Shown here: one piece after another, positions 8,352 to 16,928 of the stretch
How positions within the stretch are numbered: position 1 is the first letter of the stretch
Layout: the number at the start of each line of letters is the position of its first letter
NCBI GenBank assembly: GCA_038212215.1
Contig: JBBQUT010000017.1
Span: 1 to 64,000, forward strand
Direction of reading: 5' to 3'
Length of the DNA: 64,000 nucleotides
Source of the DNA: JALZAI01 sp038212215
Lineage (GTDB): Bacteria > Actinomycetota > Actinomycetes > Mycobacteriales > Jatrophihabitantaceae
Notes under the pieces: generated by a model
Told to the model about the DNA's origin: nothing
Database searches by the model: none
The model's input: only the letters and a program-made list of their open reading frames with translations
Position numbers and translations under genes: made by a program

Positions 8352-9212
8352 ATGGAACGTGCACTTGTCAACGAAGTAGAACTCGAGTACGAGAGACATG
8401 GCAGTGGGGAGCCGATCGTGCTTCTGCACGGCGGCCTGCTCGCGCAGGAAAACGACCCTCTCGCGCAAGCAACGGAATTGACTTCGCGCTATGAAGTGGT
8501 GAATTACCATCGCCGCGGGTTCGTGGGCAGCTCCCGCAACCCGGGGGTAGCAGTGTCCATCGGCGATCAGGCCGCCGACTGCGCCGCGCTCATTGCGCAG
8601 CTCGGACTCGACAGCGTACATCTGGTGGGCCATTCGTTGGGCGGGGCGATTGCTCTTCAGGTCGCCCTCGATCACCCCGACGTCGTCCGCAGCCTGGTGC
8701 TGTTGGAGCCGGCGCTGATGGGTGCGATCTCAAAGGCGCAAGCGACTGGGCGGCCCGATGCGGTGGCATCGCAGAAGGCGTTCGCCGCAGACTTCGATCG
8801 TGTGCTGCAGATCGCACGCCTGGGTGACAAGCGCGCTGCCCTCATTGCATTTCTCGAATCGCGGGCGGGGGAGGGATTTCGTGACGTCCTGGACTACTTG
8901 ACCGCGACCGGTGAGTTCGACCAGGCCGTTCGCGACGCCGACACGTTCCTGCAGGTGGAGATGCCGTCCGCGTTCGCGTGGTCGTTCACGCCCGCGGACG
9001 CGGCCCGCGTCCGCCAGCCCGTGCTGTCGGTACTAGGCGCCCACAGTGCACCGCGCGCTCAACTCGTGCACAAGGTGTTGTCGGGCTGGATCGTCCAAAC
9101 AGAGTTGTGCGTGCTCGATCGAGCCGATCACGCGCTACCTCTGATGGATCCGTCGGGAATTGCCCGCGACATCGCGGGGTTCTTGGATCGGAATCGAGTT
9201 CCGGCGAGCTGA
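8352..9212 (+). CDS. Alpha/beta hydrolase, possible polyketide tailoring enzyme
   Basis: A 286-residue alpha/beta hydrolase. The oxyanion segment is LLHGG, the nucleophile elbow GHSLGG contains Ser95, and the catalytic His is probably in DRADHALPLMDP near the C-terminus. Start ATG 8352 has a GGAGG ribosome site. It ends the right-hand operon of the polyketide cluster just before a strong palindromic terminator. It could release or cyclise the polyketide or cleave an ester; the sequence does not distinguish these. Confidence 0.85.
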   Translation: MERALVNEVELEYERHGSGEPIVLLHGGLLAQENDPLAQATELTSRYEVVNYHRRGFVGSSRNPGVAVSIGDQAADCAALIAQLGLDSVHLVGHSLGGAIALQVALDHPDVVRSLVLLEPALMGAISKAQATGRPDAVASQKAFAADFDRVLQIARLGDKRAALIAFLESRAGEGFRDVLDYLTATGEFDQAVRDADTFLQVEMPSAFAWSFTPADAARVRQPVLSVLGAHSAPRAQLVHKVLSGWIVQTELCVLDRADHALPLMDPSGIARDIAGFLDRNRVPAS

Positions 9213-9220
9213 GGCAAGAC

Positions 9221-9258
9221 AATCGGGCGGCGGCTGAAATTTCAGCCGCCGCCCGATT
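9221..9258. terminator. Perfect 38-base palindrome, bidirectional terminator
   Basis: The left arm 9221-9239 (AATCGGGCGGCGGCTGAAA) is exactly complementary to the right arm 9240-9258. In RNA this folds into a long GC-rich hairpin with a minimal AAAUUU loop on either strand. It lies between the convergent hydrolase and ABM monooxygenase genes, so it should stop transcription from both sides. Confidence 0.85.
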
Positions 9259-9313
9259 TGTTGTGTCGTCGCGGTTCTTGGTCAGGACTTGTTCGGCTCC
9301 GCGACTGTGCCCT

Positions 9314-9640
9314 TCATTCCGACAATGCGGCCTCGCGGTGCAGCAAGATCGGCTCGACCTTCGCTGACACCGACTGACGCAGCTCTCGAATCGGTGCCGT
9401 CAGCAGGTGTTGCTCATCGCTTTTCTCCCAGCGGCGCATGTCCGCGATCGAGCTCCAGTCACTGGTGATCTCGATCTCGGCGGATGCGCCACCGCGACAC
9501 AGCAGGGTCTGTCGAAGGTTGCCCGGCACCCGGCTGGTCGCCTCGGCGACCCGTCCCCACGCTTCGATGAATTCGTGTTCGCATCCCGGACGGGGCAGCA
9601 TCGTCAAGGTGAGGCGCACGGAACCGGCTTGCTCGCTCAT
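9314..9640 (-). CDS. ABM-domain monooxygenase, TcmH/ActVA-Orf6-like
   Basis: A 108-residue protein with the ferredoxin-like antibiotic-biosynthesis-monooxygenase fold: SVRLTLTMLPRPGCEHEFIE, EIEITSDWSSIADMRRW and the C-terminal helix. Such enzymes oxidise polyketide anthrones or naphthacenones to quinones with O2 and no metal or flavin. ATG 9640 overlaps the methyltransferase stop by ATGA and has AAGGA nearby; the longer frame upstream is a shadow of the methyltransferase. It may duplicate or complement the DUF1772 oxidase in this cluster. Confidence 0.82.
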   Translation of the reverse strand: MSEQAGSVRLTLTMLPRPGCEHEFIEAWGRVAEATSRVPGNLRQTLLCRGGASAEIEITSDWSSIADMRRWEKSDEQHLLTAPIRELRQSVSAKVEPILLHREAALSE

Positions 9641-10674
9641 ATCCTTACCCCCTCGAGCATCGTGAACGGCAGCGGCGCCTGAGTCGGCACCACTCGGGCC
9701 AACCGGAAGCCGGCAGCACCGAGCAGAGCGTCGTGCTCGTGCTCGGTGCGAATCCGTCCGCCCGCAGTCACCAGCATCATGTGCAGGTCCTCGCCGGCGG
9801 TGAGCGTGGAATGCTCGGCCGAGATCACCATTTCGGCGACGATGACGCGCCCGCCCTCCGGCAGCACGTCCGCACATCGCCGCAAGACCCGCGACGCTCG
9901 ATCGTCGTCCAAACCTTGCAGGATCCTGGACAGCACGTAGACGTCGCCGCCTGCCGGTACGCCGGTTAGGAAGTCCCGGCCGACGGTCTCGACTCGATCC
10001 CCCACGCCGGACGCGTCGAGAAACGTGCGCGCCGCGGCTGCTACTGGCGGGAAGTCTACGAGAATCGCGCGGGTGCTCGGGTGCAATCCGAGCACCGCCT
10101 GCACGAGGCGGCCGTGGCCGCCCCCTACGTCGACGAGCGTCGCTACGCCGGCGAAGTCGTAAGCCGCGGTCATGGCCGCGACGGTCTCGTCCATCAGGCC
10201 AGACATCGAACTGTTCACGACATCCTGCAGCGCCGCGTTGGCCGACATGTACTCAAGAAACGGTTGACCGAATACGCGCGGGAATGCGGGCTCGCCGGTT
10301 CGCACTGTCTCCAGCAAATCACCCCAAGCGCGATAGTGAACTCCGCCGAGCAACATCGCCAACGCCCGCAGTGGGCCGCCTTCGAGTAGTCCGGCGCCGA
10401 GGGCGCTCAATCCGAAGCGCCGATCACTGCTCTCGGTGAAAATCCCCGCGCAGGCCAGCACGCGCAGCATCCGATAAAGGGAGTCCGCGTGCGTTCCGGT
10501 CAATCGAGCGAGCTCGTCGGCAGTGACTGCGCCGTCACTGACGAGATCCGCGAGGCCGAGTTCTGCGGCAACATGGATCGGTTGCGCGACCCGGTAGCAC
10601 TGGATCATTTCCAGCAGTTGCAGGAAGGGTTCCTGCGCGATGTCGGTAGACGGATCGGTGCTCGTGGTAATCAT
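9637..10674 (-). CDS. SAM-dependent O-methyltransferase
   Basis: A 345-residue plant-type O-methyltransferase like TcmN/TcmO and DnrK. An N-terminal dimerisation winged helix (residues ~15-100, AAELGLADLVSDGAVTADEL) precedes the Rossmann methyltransferase domain with the SAM motif VDVGGGHGRLVQAVLG near residue 180. The substrate is presumably a phenol of the aromatic polyketide. The gene overlaps the MFS exporter upstream by one base (TGATG) and the ABM oxygenase downstream by ATGA, forming an exporter - methyltransferase - oxygenase operon. Confidence 0.9.
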   Translation of the reverse strand: MITTSTDPSTDIAQEPFLQLLEMIQCYRVAQPIHVAAELGLADLVSDGAVTADELARLTGTHADSLYRMLRVLACAGIFTESSDRRFGLSALGAGLLEGGPLRALAMLLGGVHYRAWGDLLETVRTGEPAFPRVFGQPFLEYMSANAALQDVVNSSMSGLMDETVAAMTAAYDFAGVATLVDVGGGHGRLVQAVLGLHPSTRAILVDFPPVAAAARTFLDASGVGDRVETVGRDFLTGVPAGGDVYVLSRILQGLDDDRASRVLRRCADVLPEGGRVIVAEMVISAEHSTLTAGEDLHMMLVTAGGRIRTEHEHDALLGAAGFRLARVVPTQAPLPFTMLEGVRI

Positions 10675-12359
10675 CAGCAGGTGCTCCCCTGTCGAACGGA
10701 TATGGCGTGGCGGCGGCGTCTCTGATTGCTGCGAGCGACGGCGCGGTGACGCGGCGCGTAGCGGGAGCGAGCAGGACGTGCGCGATGCGACTTCGCGACG
10801 GCGACGGCTTCGCGAGCCGGGAGGAACACGCCGACGACGCCGGCGCCCGCGATTGCGACGACGGCGGCGGCGATCGCGCTCACGTTCATCGCGGATACAA
10901 AGGCCGAATCCGCTGCAGCCCTTAGGCCGAGCGCGTTGCCGGACCCACTGGCCGCGGAGTGCGCGGCCGCCACTGAGTCAAGCATCGCGCTCTTGGCGGT
11001 CGCGGAATAGCCGCTCAGTGATCGCAACTCGGGCGCCAGATCGTCGGAATACCGGGACGCAAGCACTGTGCCGAGAACCGCGATGCCGAGCGTGCTGCCC
11101 AACTGGCGCACGGCGTCGTTGACGGCTGACGCGACACCTGCCTGCGCCGTGGGAACCGCACCCATGACCGACTCCGTAGCCGGAGCCATCGTGGCACCCA
11201 TCCCCAAACCCGTCACGAAGAGGCTGACAGCAATCAACACATAGTTGGTGTCAGTTCGGACAAAAGCGAAAAGGGCGAGGCCGATGCCGTTCAACAACAT
11301 TCCCCCGGCGACGACGCGCGTCGTCCCTATCCGCGCAGCGAGTCCGGCGCTGCGCGGTGCGGCCACCGCCAACCCGATGGCAAGGGGCAATGTTCGAACG
11401 CCAGCCCCCAAGCTTGTGTAGGCACGCACGATCTGCAAGTACTGCGTCAGGAAGTACATCGCCCCGAGAAGGACGAAGAACGTGATGACGATGGCCAAAC
11501 ACGCGGCCGAGAAACGGCCGCTCCGGAAGAAGTGCAACGGCAACATGGGATGCGTACTTCGCTGCTCGACGATGATGAACGCCGCAAGCACAACGATCGA
11601 TGTGGCGAACCAGGCAAGGACGGTTGCGCTGAACCATCCGGCGTCGGGTGCCGCGATGATCGCATAGACGAGCGCCGTGATGCCGATCATCGACAGGATC
11701 GCGCCGACCACGTCGGGCGGACCCACCGCCGGATCCTTGGAAGCGGGAATGAGCACGGCGCCGCCGATCAACGCTGTCAGCACGATCGGGATGTTGACGA
11801 GGAAGACCGACCCCCACCAGTAGTTCTCGACCAACCAGCCACCGACGACAGGCCCGAGTGCAACGCCGACCGCGGCGCACGCTGCCCAGACGGCGATGGC
11901 TTTCGCCCGTTCCGCGCCGATAAACACCGTCGTAGTGATCGACAGGGTTGCGGGCATGATCAGCGCGCCGCCAACGCCCATGACGGCTCGCGCAGCGATC
12001 ACTGCCGATGGCGTGTCCGACAGCACGACAAGCGTCGATCCCGCAGCCAGCAGGACCAAGCCGATCTGGAGACATCCCTTCCTGCCGTACCTGTCGCCCA
12101 GGTTCCCGCCGAGTAGGACGAGACCGGCAAACACCAGGGTGTAAGCGTCGATGATCCACTGAAGTTCGTTGGACGAAGCCTTCAGGCTGCGTTGCATGCT
12201 CGGCAGTGCCACATTGAGGACTGTGTTGTCGAGACTGATGATGATCAGGCTCAAGGCGAGTACCGCGAGAATGCCCCAGCGCCGCCGATGTGGCTCGGGC
12301 TGAATCACCAGCGCAGCGTCGCTGCGCCTGGCAAGGACTGCCGTCTCACCGCCGGTCAT
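10674..12359 (-). CDS. MFS drug exporter, DHA2 (14-TM) family
   Basis: A 561-residue major-facilitator protein of the EmrB/QacA type, starting at ATG 12359 (a GTG at 12365 is an alternative). The DHA2 landmarks are LDNTVLNVALPSMQRSL in TM1, NLGDRYGRKGCLQIGL (motif A) and GVGGALIMPATLSI (motif C), with about 14 hydrophobic segments. As the first gene of the exporter - methyltransferase - oxygenase operon, it most likely exports the aromatic polyketide and gives self-resistance. Confidence 0.9.
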   Translation of the reverse strand: MTGGETAVLARRSDAALVIQPEPHRRRWGILAVLALSLIIISLDNTVLNVALPSMQRSLKASSNELQWIIDAYTLVFAGLVLLGGNLGDRYGRKGCLQIGLVLLAAGSTLVVLSDTPSAVIAARAVMGVGGALIMPATLSITTTVFIGAERAKAIAVWAACAAVGVALGPVVGGWLVENYWWGSVFLVNIPIVLTALIGGAVLIPASKDPAVGPPDVVGAILSMIGITALVYAIIAAPDAGWFSATVLAWFATSIVVLAAFIIVEQRSTHPMLPLHFFRSGRFSAACLAIVITFFVLLGAMYFLTQYLQIVRAYTSLGAGVRTLPLAIGLAVAAPRSAGLAARIGTTRVVAGGMLLNGIGLALFAFVRTDTNYVLIAVSLFVTGLGMGATMAPATESVMGAVPTAQAGVASAVNDAVRQLGSTLGIAVLGTVLASRYSDDLAPELRSLSGYSATAKSAMLDSVAAAHSAASGSGNALGLRAAADSAFVSAMNVSAIAAAVVAIAGAGVVGVFLPAREAVAVAKSHRARPARSRYAPRHRAVARSNQRRRRHAISVRQGSTC

Positions 12360-12584
12360 GAACACCTACTGGACGAAGGATGCGGTGCCGCCCACAACGC
12401 CGCGAAGCGCGCAGTCGACGATCGGATGAAGGGGCCACTCATCTTCAGACCAGCGACGGGACGTTGTGATACACGTACCCGATTCCGATAGCCCGGTGTA
12501 CTTGCGCGACCGTTTCCCGCTCCGTTCAGTGTCGCCGTTGTCCGTGACATCGTCATCGCCAATCTCGAAACTGCAGGAGCGCAC

Positions 12585-13061
12585 ATGGATCTGTCATCGA
12601 TCGGCCTACCCACCGTCTCCGGGCGGACGCTGGAATTCAGTGCACCCCGAGGGGGTCCAGCAGTCCTCATCCTCAGCAACCAGAAGACCGCAAAACAGGT
12701 ACGCCTTCTGGAGCAGGCAATTCACGCCGACGCCGAGACCGCAGAGCTGCCCGTGATTCAGATTGCCCACCTCGTGGGAGTGCCGCGCGTTGTGCGAAAG
12801 CTCGCCGAGCGCGACATCCGCCGGGGTGCAATTGCGCAGCGCGACGCCCTGCTCGCCGCACGATCCGCCCGAGGGCTCGCGCCGGCAAACGTCGACGATC
12901 TGCTGAATACCGTGCTTGATTGGCAGGGCACGGTGACCACCGCCCTGGGCTTCTCCGACGCGGACGAGCTTCCCCTTGTCGCGGTTCTCCACGACGACGG
13001 CACTGCGTTACCCGTAGCGCCAGGGGCGAACCTCGCTGCCGCGGTGTCGAACGCCCGCTAA
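12585..13061 (+). CDS. Unknown protein, possibly thioredoxin-like fold
   Basis: A 158-residue soluble protein with good coding character. TLEFSAPRGGPAVLILSNQK, ELPVIQIAHLVGVPRVVRKL and ELPLVAVLHDDGTALPVA alternate strands and helices in the order expected of a YtfJ- or peroxiredoxin-like domain, but no CxxC or other redox cysteine is present. It diverges from the exporter operon, with a 225-base gap between them in which I see no clear operator. It may mark the right edge of the polyketide cluster. Function unknown. Confidence 0.6.
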   Translation: MDLSSIGLPTVSGRTLEFSAPRGGPAVLILSNQKTAKQVRLLEQAIHADAETAELPVIQIAHLVGVPRVVRKLAERDIRRGAIAQRDALLAARSARGLAPANVDDLLNTVLDWQGTVTTALGFSDADELPLVAVLHDDGTALPVAPGANLAAAVSNAR

Positions 13062-13153
13062 GCTAGAAACGCGTTCTCGAATTATGGGCTTGTGAACTAC
13101 TAGACAACCTCTGGAGTTTGCGGACTCCTCGGCGTACGGCACTTGGGGGGGCC

Positions 13154-13732
13154 ATGTCCAAAGTTTTAGCTGCGACCACCGGATCCGCTAGCACGTCTGT
13201 TCTAAGTTGGGGTCACGCGGTCGCGATTCTCATCATTGTGGCCGCACTCATTCTCGGGATCGGGGCAGTTGTCTCGGCAGCGCGGGGGTGGCCGAAGAAT
13301 CGACGTGCTGGAGACTCAGTAATCCGGAGCTGGATCGCGATGACCCTCGTCAGCTCGCTGGTAATACTTGCGGTGATCAGCCTGACGCTGACCGACACGG
13401 ATACACGAAGCGTGCTCATCGGTGGGATCGCGGCGAGTGCCGGGTCTGCAATTGCCTTCTATTTCTCGTCACAATCGGCGGACAAAGCGCGTGAGGATAT
13501 TCTCAATGCCACCTTCGGCCGCGAGACGGTTCCAAATCTTGTCGACAAGACCTTTCTGGACGCTACTAAGTCGATAGCTTCGTCGGCGCTCACTCTTACC
13601 GTTCGGACCCCGGACAAACCGACCGACGACATGCTGGTCGATAGTCAAACTCCGGTCGCCGGGGTTCAACTGCCGAAGGGCTCGCCGGTCAGCGTCGATC
13701 TGAAGACACCACCAGCAGCCGGCCCTGCCTAG
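13154..13732 (+). CDS. Membrane protein with C-terminal PASTA-like domain
   Basis: A 192-residue protein. ATG 13154 directly follows a G-rich ribosome site. Two hydrophobic segments (residues ~22-45, AVAILIIVAALILGIGAVV, and ~62-82) are followed by a third weaker one (RSVLIGGIAASAGSAIAFYF). The last ~60 residues (ETVPNLVDKTFLDATKSI ... DSQTPVAGVQLPKGSPVSV) have the VPNLVGxxxxxA and QxPxxGxxxxxGSxV pattern of a PASTA domain, which binds cell-wall fragments or mediates protein contacts. It probably sits in the membrane near the wall. No enzymatic domain is seen. Confidence 0.72.
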   Translation: MSKVLAATTGSASTSVLSWGHAVAILIIVAALILGIGAVVSAARGWPKNRRAGDSVIRSWIAMTLVSSLVILAVISLTLTDTDTRSVLIGGIAASAGSAIAFYFSSQSADKAREDILNATFGRETVPNLVDKTFLDATKSIASSALTLTVRTPDKPTDDMLVDSQTPVAGVQLPKGSPVSVDLKTPPAAGPA

Positions 13733-13792
13733 CCGCACAACAGGAGCGCTGCGCACGGGGCCAGGCCGATGAAAGGTTGAGGCCAACCCGTC

Positions 13793-16468
13793 CTAGCGAA
13801 TCCCGACGCCCATGCAAATGAATCCGGCGCCGGCGGCCCATCCGGCGCTGCCGTCCGCGCTCACCTTTTGCCGCGCAGCGGTGAGGGCAAACGCCGGCAG
13901 CACGCCGGAAACGAGTTGGCGGTGGTATTCCAGCATCAGGTCGACGGTGACGGTGTCGAGAATCGGAAGAAGCGGAGCGATCAGCGACGACGTGCCTTGC
14001 GCGAGAAGCGCGACCGCCAGGCCGAGCACTTCGTCGCCGGCAAGCACGTGCGGCTGAGCCGCTTCGCACGCAGCGAGCACCACCTGCGTGGGGGCGCACC
14101 GCAGTCGCTGCAGGTCGTAAACAGTGAGTGGCCCGTCTGCCAACTGCAATGCGGAGAACAGCGGGTTGTCCGAGCGCAGGCGCCCGTGCGCCGCCACATG
14201 CACGAGTGACGCCCCGTCCATCGCGGAACACACGGCAGCGGCGGATGCCTGCTCGTCGACCAGCAGGCTCGCTCCGGAATGCAGCTTTGCCACGGCGGTG
14301 GCCTCGTCGCGCGCTCCGGGGAGCTCCGGGCCCGCTACTGACGCCACGTAGCCCACGGCGTCGTTGCCGCGTCGATGCAGTGCGGAGTGCCACAGCGCGG
14401 CCGATGGCACGACGGTCACTGCGCGGTCACGACACGAGGGAACTATCGCCCACGGCAGCGATTGCAGCGCACCGGTCGGCACGACGACGAGCGGTCGGTC
14501 GCCGATGTCGCGAGCCAACGGGGCCATCAGTAGCGCGTCGAGTCGTTGGCGGATCCGCGACAGCGCGGCGGATGCGCCGAGCCGGCTCGCGGGTGACGAA
14601 CTCGGCCGCGCGAGCCGGTGCAACGCGAACGGCAGGTGCACGAGCGCATCCGACACGATCGAGGCAGCGCCCAGCCGGCGTAGGCGCACGCGTCCGCGTA
14701 CCACCGTCACCGAGTGCAGGATGCCGTCGGACTCGACGTACTCAACGAGAGCGGCGTCGGCCAGGTCGGCGCAGAGCTCGGCTAACGATCGCGGTTGTGC
14801 CCGCGCCGAACCCGGCCGCGGCGGAAGCCGCCGTGAGCGATCGGCGATTGCGCGTTCCAGCTCCACCTGGCGCTGTAGCCGCGCACCGATCGGCGCTCCG
14901 GTAGCGCGGCATTCGTTGATTTCACTCATCGTCTGGCGTAGATCCGCGAGTTGCTCGGCGAGGATCGAGTCGTCGGGCGGGACGGGCGCCCGCAGCAGCA
15001 GGGCACTGGCGCGACCGCGTTCAGCCCACGAGAGCACCCGGCGGGCGTTACCGTCCTCGAGTGCCATGGCCAAACCCACCCTGGCGAGCGCACCGCGATG
15101 CACCGAGACGTGTGCTCGCAGCTCAGTCGCACCCAGTGTCGCTTGGTGATCCTCGACGACACGCAGTCCGGTGGACAATGCGATCGACGCCGCCCTGCGC
15201 CTGCCGTCGGCGCGTCGCAACAGCGCTTCTGCCAGCCATGCGCGAGCGCGAGCATCAGCCGGCCCTGCATGCCGGGCGCGGCTGGCTAGCCTCAGATCGT
15301 GGCGTGCAGCGGCGCGGTTGCCTCTCGCGAGCGCCAGCCGACCGGCAAGGACGCGCGCTTCGAGGGACGGCACCAGCCAGCCGACCGCCGCCAAGTCCGC
15401 TGCGCAACGACGCGCTTGCGACGCTGCCGGCGTGCGCTGACCCGCGGCCACGATCGCTTGCAGACGGGCGAGGCGGGCCAGCGCGAGACCGTCAGGGCGC
15501 CGGAGCCTCCGGAAGGCGGCTATCGCCTGCTCGGCGGCGTGGATTGCGCTCTCGGTGTCACCCTGTACGAGCGCGACGGTCGACAGCAACAAGCGCGCAT
15601 TCGGTATCGAGACCGACCGATTCTGCGCCCTATACATGGCGACCGCAGCTTCAGCCGCGGACCGGGCCTCCTCGACCAGACGGGTGGACAGGTACACCTC
15701 CGCGCGGTCGGCGAGCAGCGAGGGAACCTGTACGTCCGCCGCCAGGTAACCGCGTTCGGCCCGGTCAAACTGATCGAGTGCCGCGACCACGTTGCCCTGG
15801 CTGGCTTTGAGGACGCCCAGGTTCTGCTCCACGTATGCGGCGGACAGGGCGAGCCCGTTGTCGGCACACAGGGTGCGCGCAGCCAACAGATCCGCCTCGG
15901 CGCCTGCGAATTGACGACGGGTGATCAGCAGCAGGCTTCGATTGGTGTGCACCCGGGTCTGCCACTGGACGTCGCCTGCTTGCCTGAGCACGGGAAGCGC
16001 GCGTCGCAGATCAGTCAGCGCCTCGTTGTCGAGCCCGAGGACCTGGTAGATAGCGGCGCGTTGGGTCATGGCCCGGGCTGCGGCCACCCCGTCCAGGCAG
16101 TCCAATGACGAGCTGATCGCGGCGATCGCGCGCCGAGGGTACCCACGCACCAGCAGCGTCGCGGCCAAACTCATCCGCGCCTCGCCGACGAGGCGTGAGG
16201 ACGACGCCCGTTGCGCCGCACGGATCGCCGCCCGCAGATACCTGGACGCTGCGTCGAGATCACGCATGTGCAGCGCGGCCACTCCCTGGGCGCGCGCCGC
16301 GATGCTGGCTACTGCCCAGTTGCGTTCCTGTCGGGCCGCGACCTCGACACCGTGCGCGAGAGCGCGGGCGCGGGCCGGCGCTTCGGTCGCGATGCGAAGC
16401 GCTTCGCTTGCAGCGCCGGTGAGATCTGTCATTAGCTCCGCGCACCCGTAGGGGATTTCCAGCGACAA
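13793..16468 (-). CDS. TPR-CHAT caspase-like protease
   Basis: An 891-residue protein. The first ~430 residues are Ala/Arg-rich helical pairs with TPR spacing (NWAVASIAARAQGVAALHM, SQGNVVAALDQFDRAERGYL). The C-terminal ~300 residues form a CHAT domain: catalytic His761 in VHVAAHGRL and Cys801 in VVLAACEAAQP, the dyad of separase/caspase-like proteases. CHAT proteins act as protease effectors, often gated by TPR sensing and sometimes with defined protein substrates. GTG 16468 is the longest start; ATG 16432 is an alternative, with GGAG close upstream. It diverges from a cluster of two tiny genes and a subtilisin-like protease, which I read as a linked protease module. Confidence 0.88.
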   Translation of the reverse strand: MSLEIPYGCAELMTDLTGAASEALRIATEAPARARALAHGVEVAARQERNWAVASIAARAQGVAALHMRDLDAASRYLRAAIRAAQRASSSRLVGEARMSLAATLLVRGYPRRAIAAISSSLDCLDGVAAARAMTQRAAIYQVLGLDNEALTDLRRALPVLRQAGDVQWQTRVHTNRSLLLITRRQFAGAEADLLAARTLCADNGLALSAAYVEQNLGVLKASQGNVVAALDQFDRAERGYLAADVQVPSLLADRAEVYLSTRLVEEARSAAEAAVAMYRAQNRSVSIPNARLLLSTVALVQGDTESAIHAAEQAIAAFRRLRRPDGLALARLARLQAIVAAGQRTPAASQARRCAADLAAVGWLVPSLEARVLAGRLALARGNRAAARHDLRLASRARHAGPADARARAWLAEALLRRADGRRRAASIALSTGLRVVEDHQATLGATELRAHVSVHRGALARVGLAMALEDGNARRVLSWAERGRASALLLRAPVPPDDSILAEQLADLRQTMSEINECRATGAPIGARLQRQVELERAIADRSRRLPPRPGSARAQPRSLAELCADLADAALVEYVESDGILHSVTVVRGRVRLRRLGAASIVSDALVHLPFALHRLARPSSSPASRLGASAALSRIRQRLDALLMAPLARDIGDRPLVVVPTGALQSLPWAIVPSCRDRAVTVVPSAALWHSALHRRGNDAVGYVASVAGPELPGARDEATAVAKLHSGASLLVDEQASAAAVCSAMDGASLVHVAAHGRLRSDNPLFSALQLADGPLTVYDLQRLRCAPTQVVLAACEAAQPHVLAGDEVLGLAVALLAQGTSSLIAPLLPILDTVTVDLMLEYHRQLVSGVLPAFALTAARQKVSADGSAGWAAGAGFICMGVGIR

Positions 16469-16614
16469 CGGTTTAGGCTCGTGCGCTTGGACTCTATTAG
16501 CCGTCCCTCGAGGCTGTCATCCCACGACCGACTCTATGTATTCTTCAGCGCTTGCACGGCTCCGTCTCAGTGTCCCCAAGCTGAACCACCAACGGACTCA
16601 TTCGAGGAATTGCC
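16469..16614. promoter_or_regulatory. Divergent region between CHAT and small-ORF/subtilase operons
   Basis: This region carries the promoters of both operons. Two copies of GACTCTAT lie at 16490 and 16530, on the same strand 40 bases apart. They could be binding sites or -10-like elements for the rightward operon; this is only a pattern observation. GAGGAA precedes the GTG at 16615. Confidence 0.35.
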
Positions 16615-16722
16615 GTGCACGCAGATCTCTCCACGCCCATTCAGATCGTGCGCTCTCCGGCGCAGCTAGACCGCGCCACTGCCAAAGCAATCCGCGAATT
16701 CTACGAAGGGTTTGCGTCGTGA
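16615..16722 (+). CDS. 35-residue small protein in the protease operon
   Basis: A 35-codon ORF starting at GTG 16615 with GAGGAA four bases upstream. It encodes a soluble peptide (begins VHADLSTPIQIVRSP, ends REFYEGFAS). Its stop overlaps the GTG of the next gene by GTGA, which supports real translation. It heads the operon opposite the CHAT protein. It could be a peptide substrate, pro-peptide or regulator for the CHAT or subtilisin-like protease, but nothing in the sequence proves this. Confidence 0.55.
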   Translation: MHADLSTPIQIVRSPAQLDRATAKAIREFYEGFAS

Positions 16723-16928
16723 GAACCGGCGGCCGACCGTCCTGGGTTCTGCGTGGCTGGGCTCAGCTGGGCCTGTGGCTGCTCGAGTTCTGCGCGGCAA
16801 CCGCAACGGTGTGGTTCATCCCGTACGAGCCGGCCGTCTGGAGGGATTGGCGCACCGACGTGCGCCTGAGGCACCTGGACGTCGAGATGAGATTCCTGCT
16901 CGATTCCCCCACCGAGTTGAAAAGGTGA
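16719..16928 (+). CDS. 69-residue small protein, possible single TM segment
   Basis: Starts at GTG 16719 inside the stop of the 35-residue gene and ends in TGATG shared with the subtilase start, so three genes are chained by overlaps. Residues ~14-35 (AQLGLWLLEFCAATATVWFI) are hydrophobic enough for a membrane segment and are followed by charged WRDWRTDVRLRHLDVEMRF. No known domain. Its size, position and tight coupling suggest a partner of the downstream protease, such as a membrane anchor or inhibitor. Confidence 0.55.
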   Translation: MRTGGRPSWVLRGWAQLGLWLLEFCAATATVWFIPYEPAVWRDWRTDVRLRHLDVEMRFLLDSPTELKR

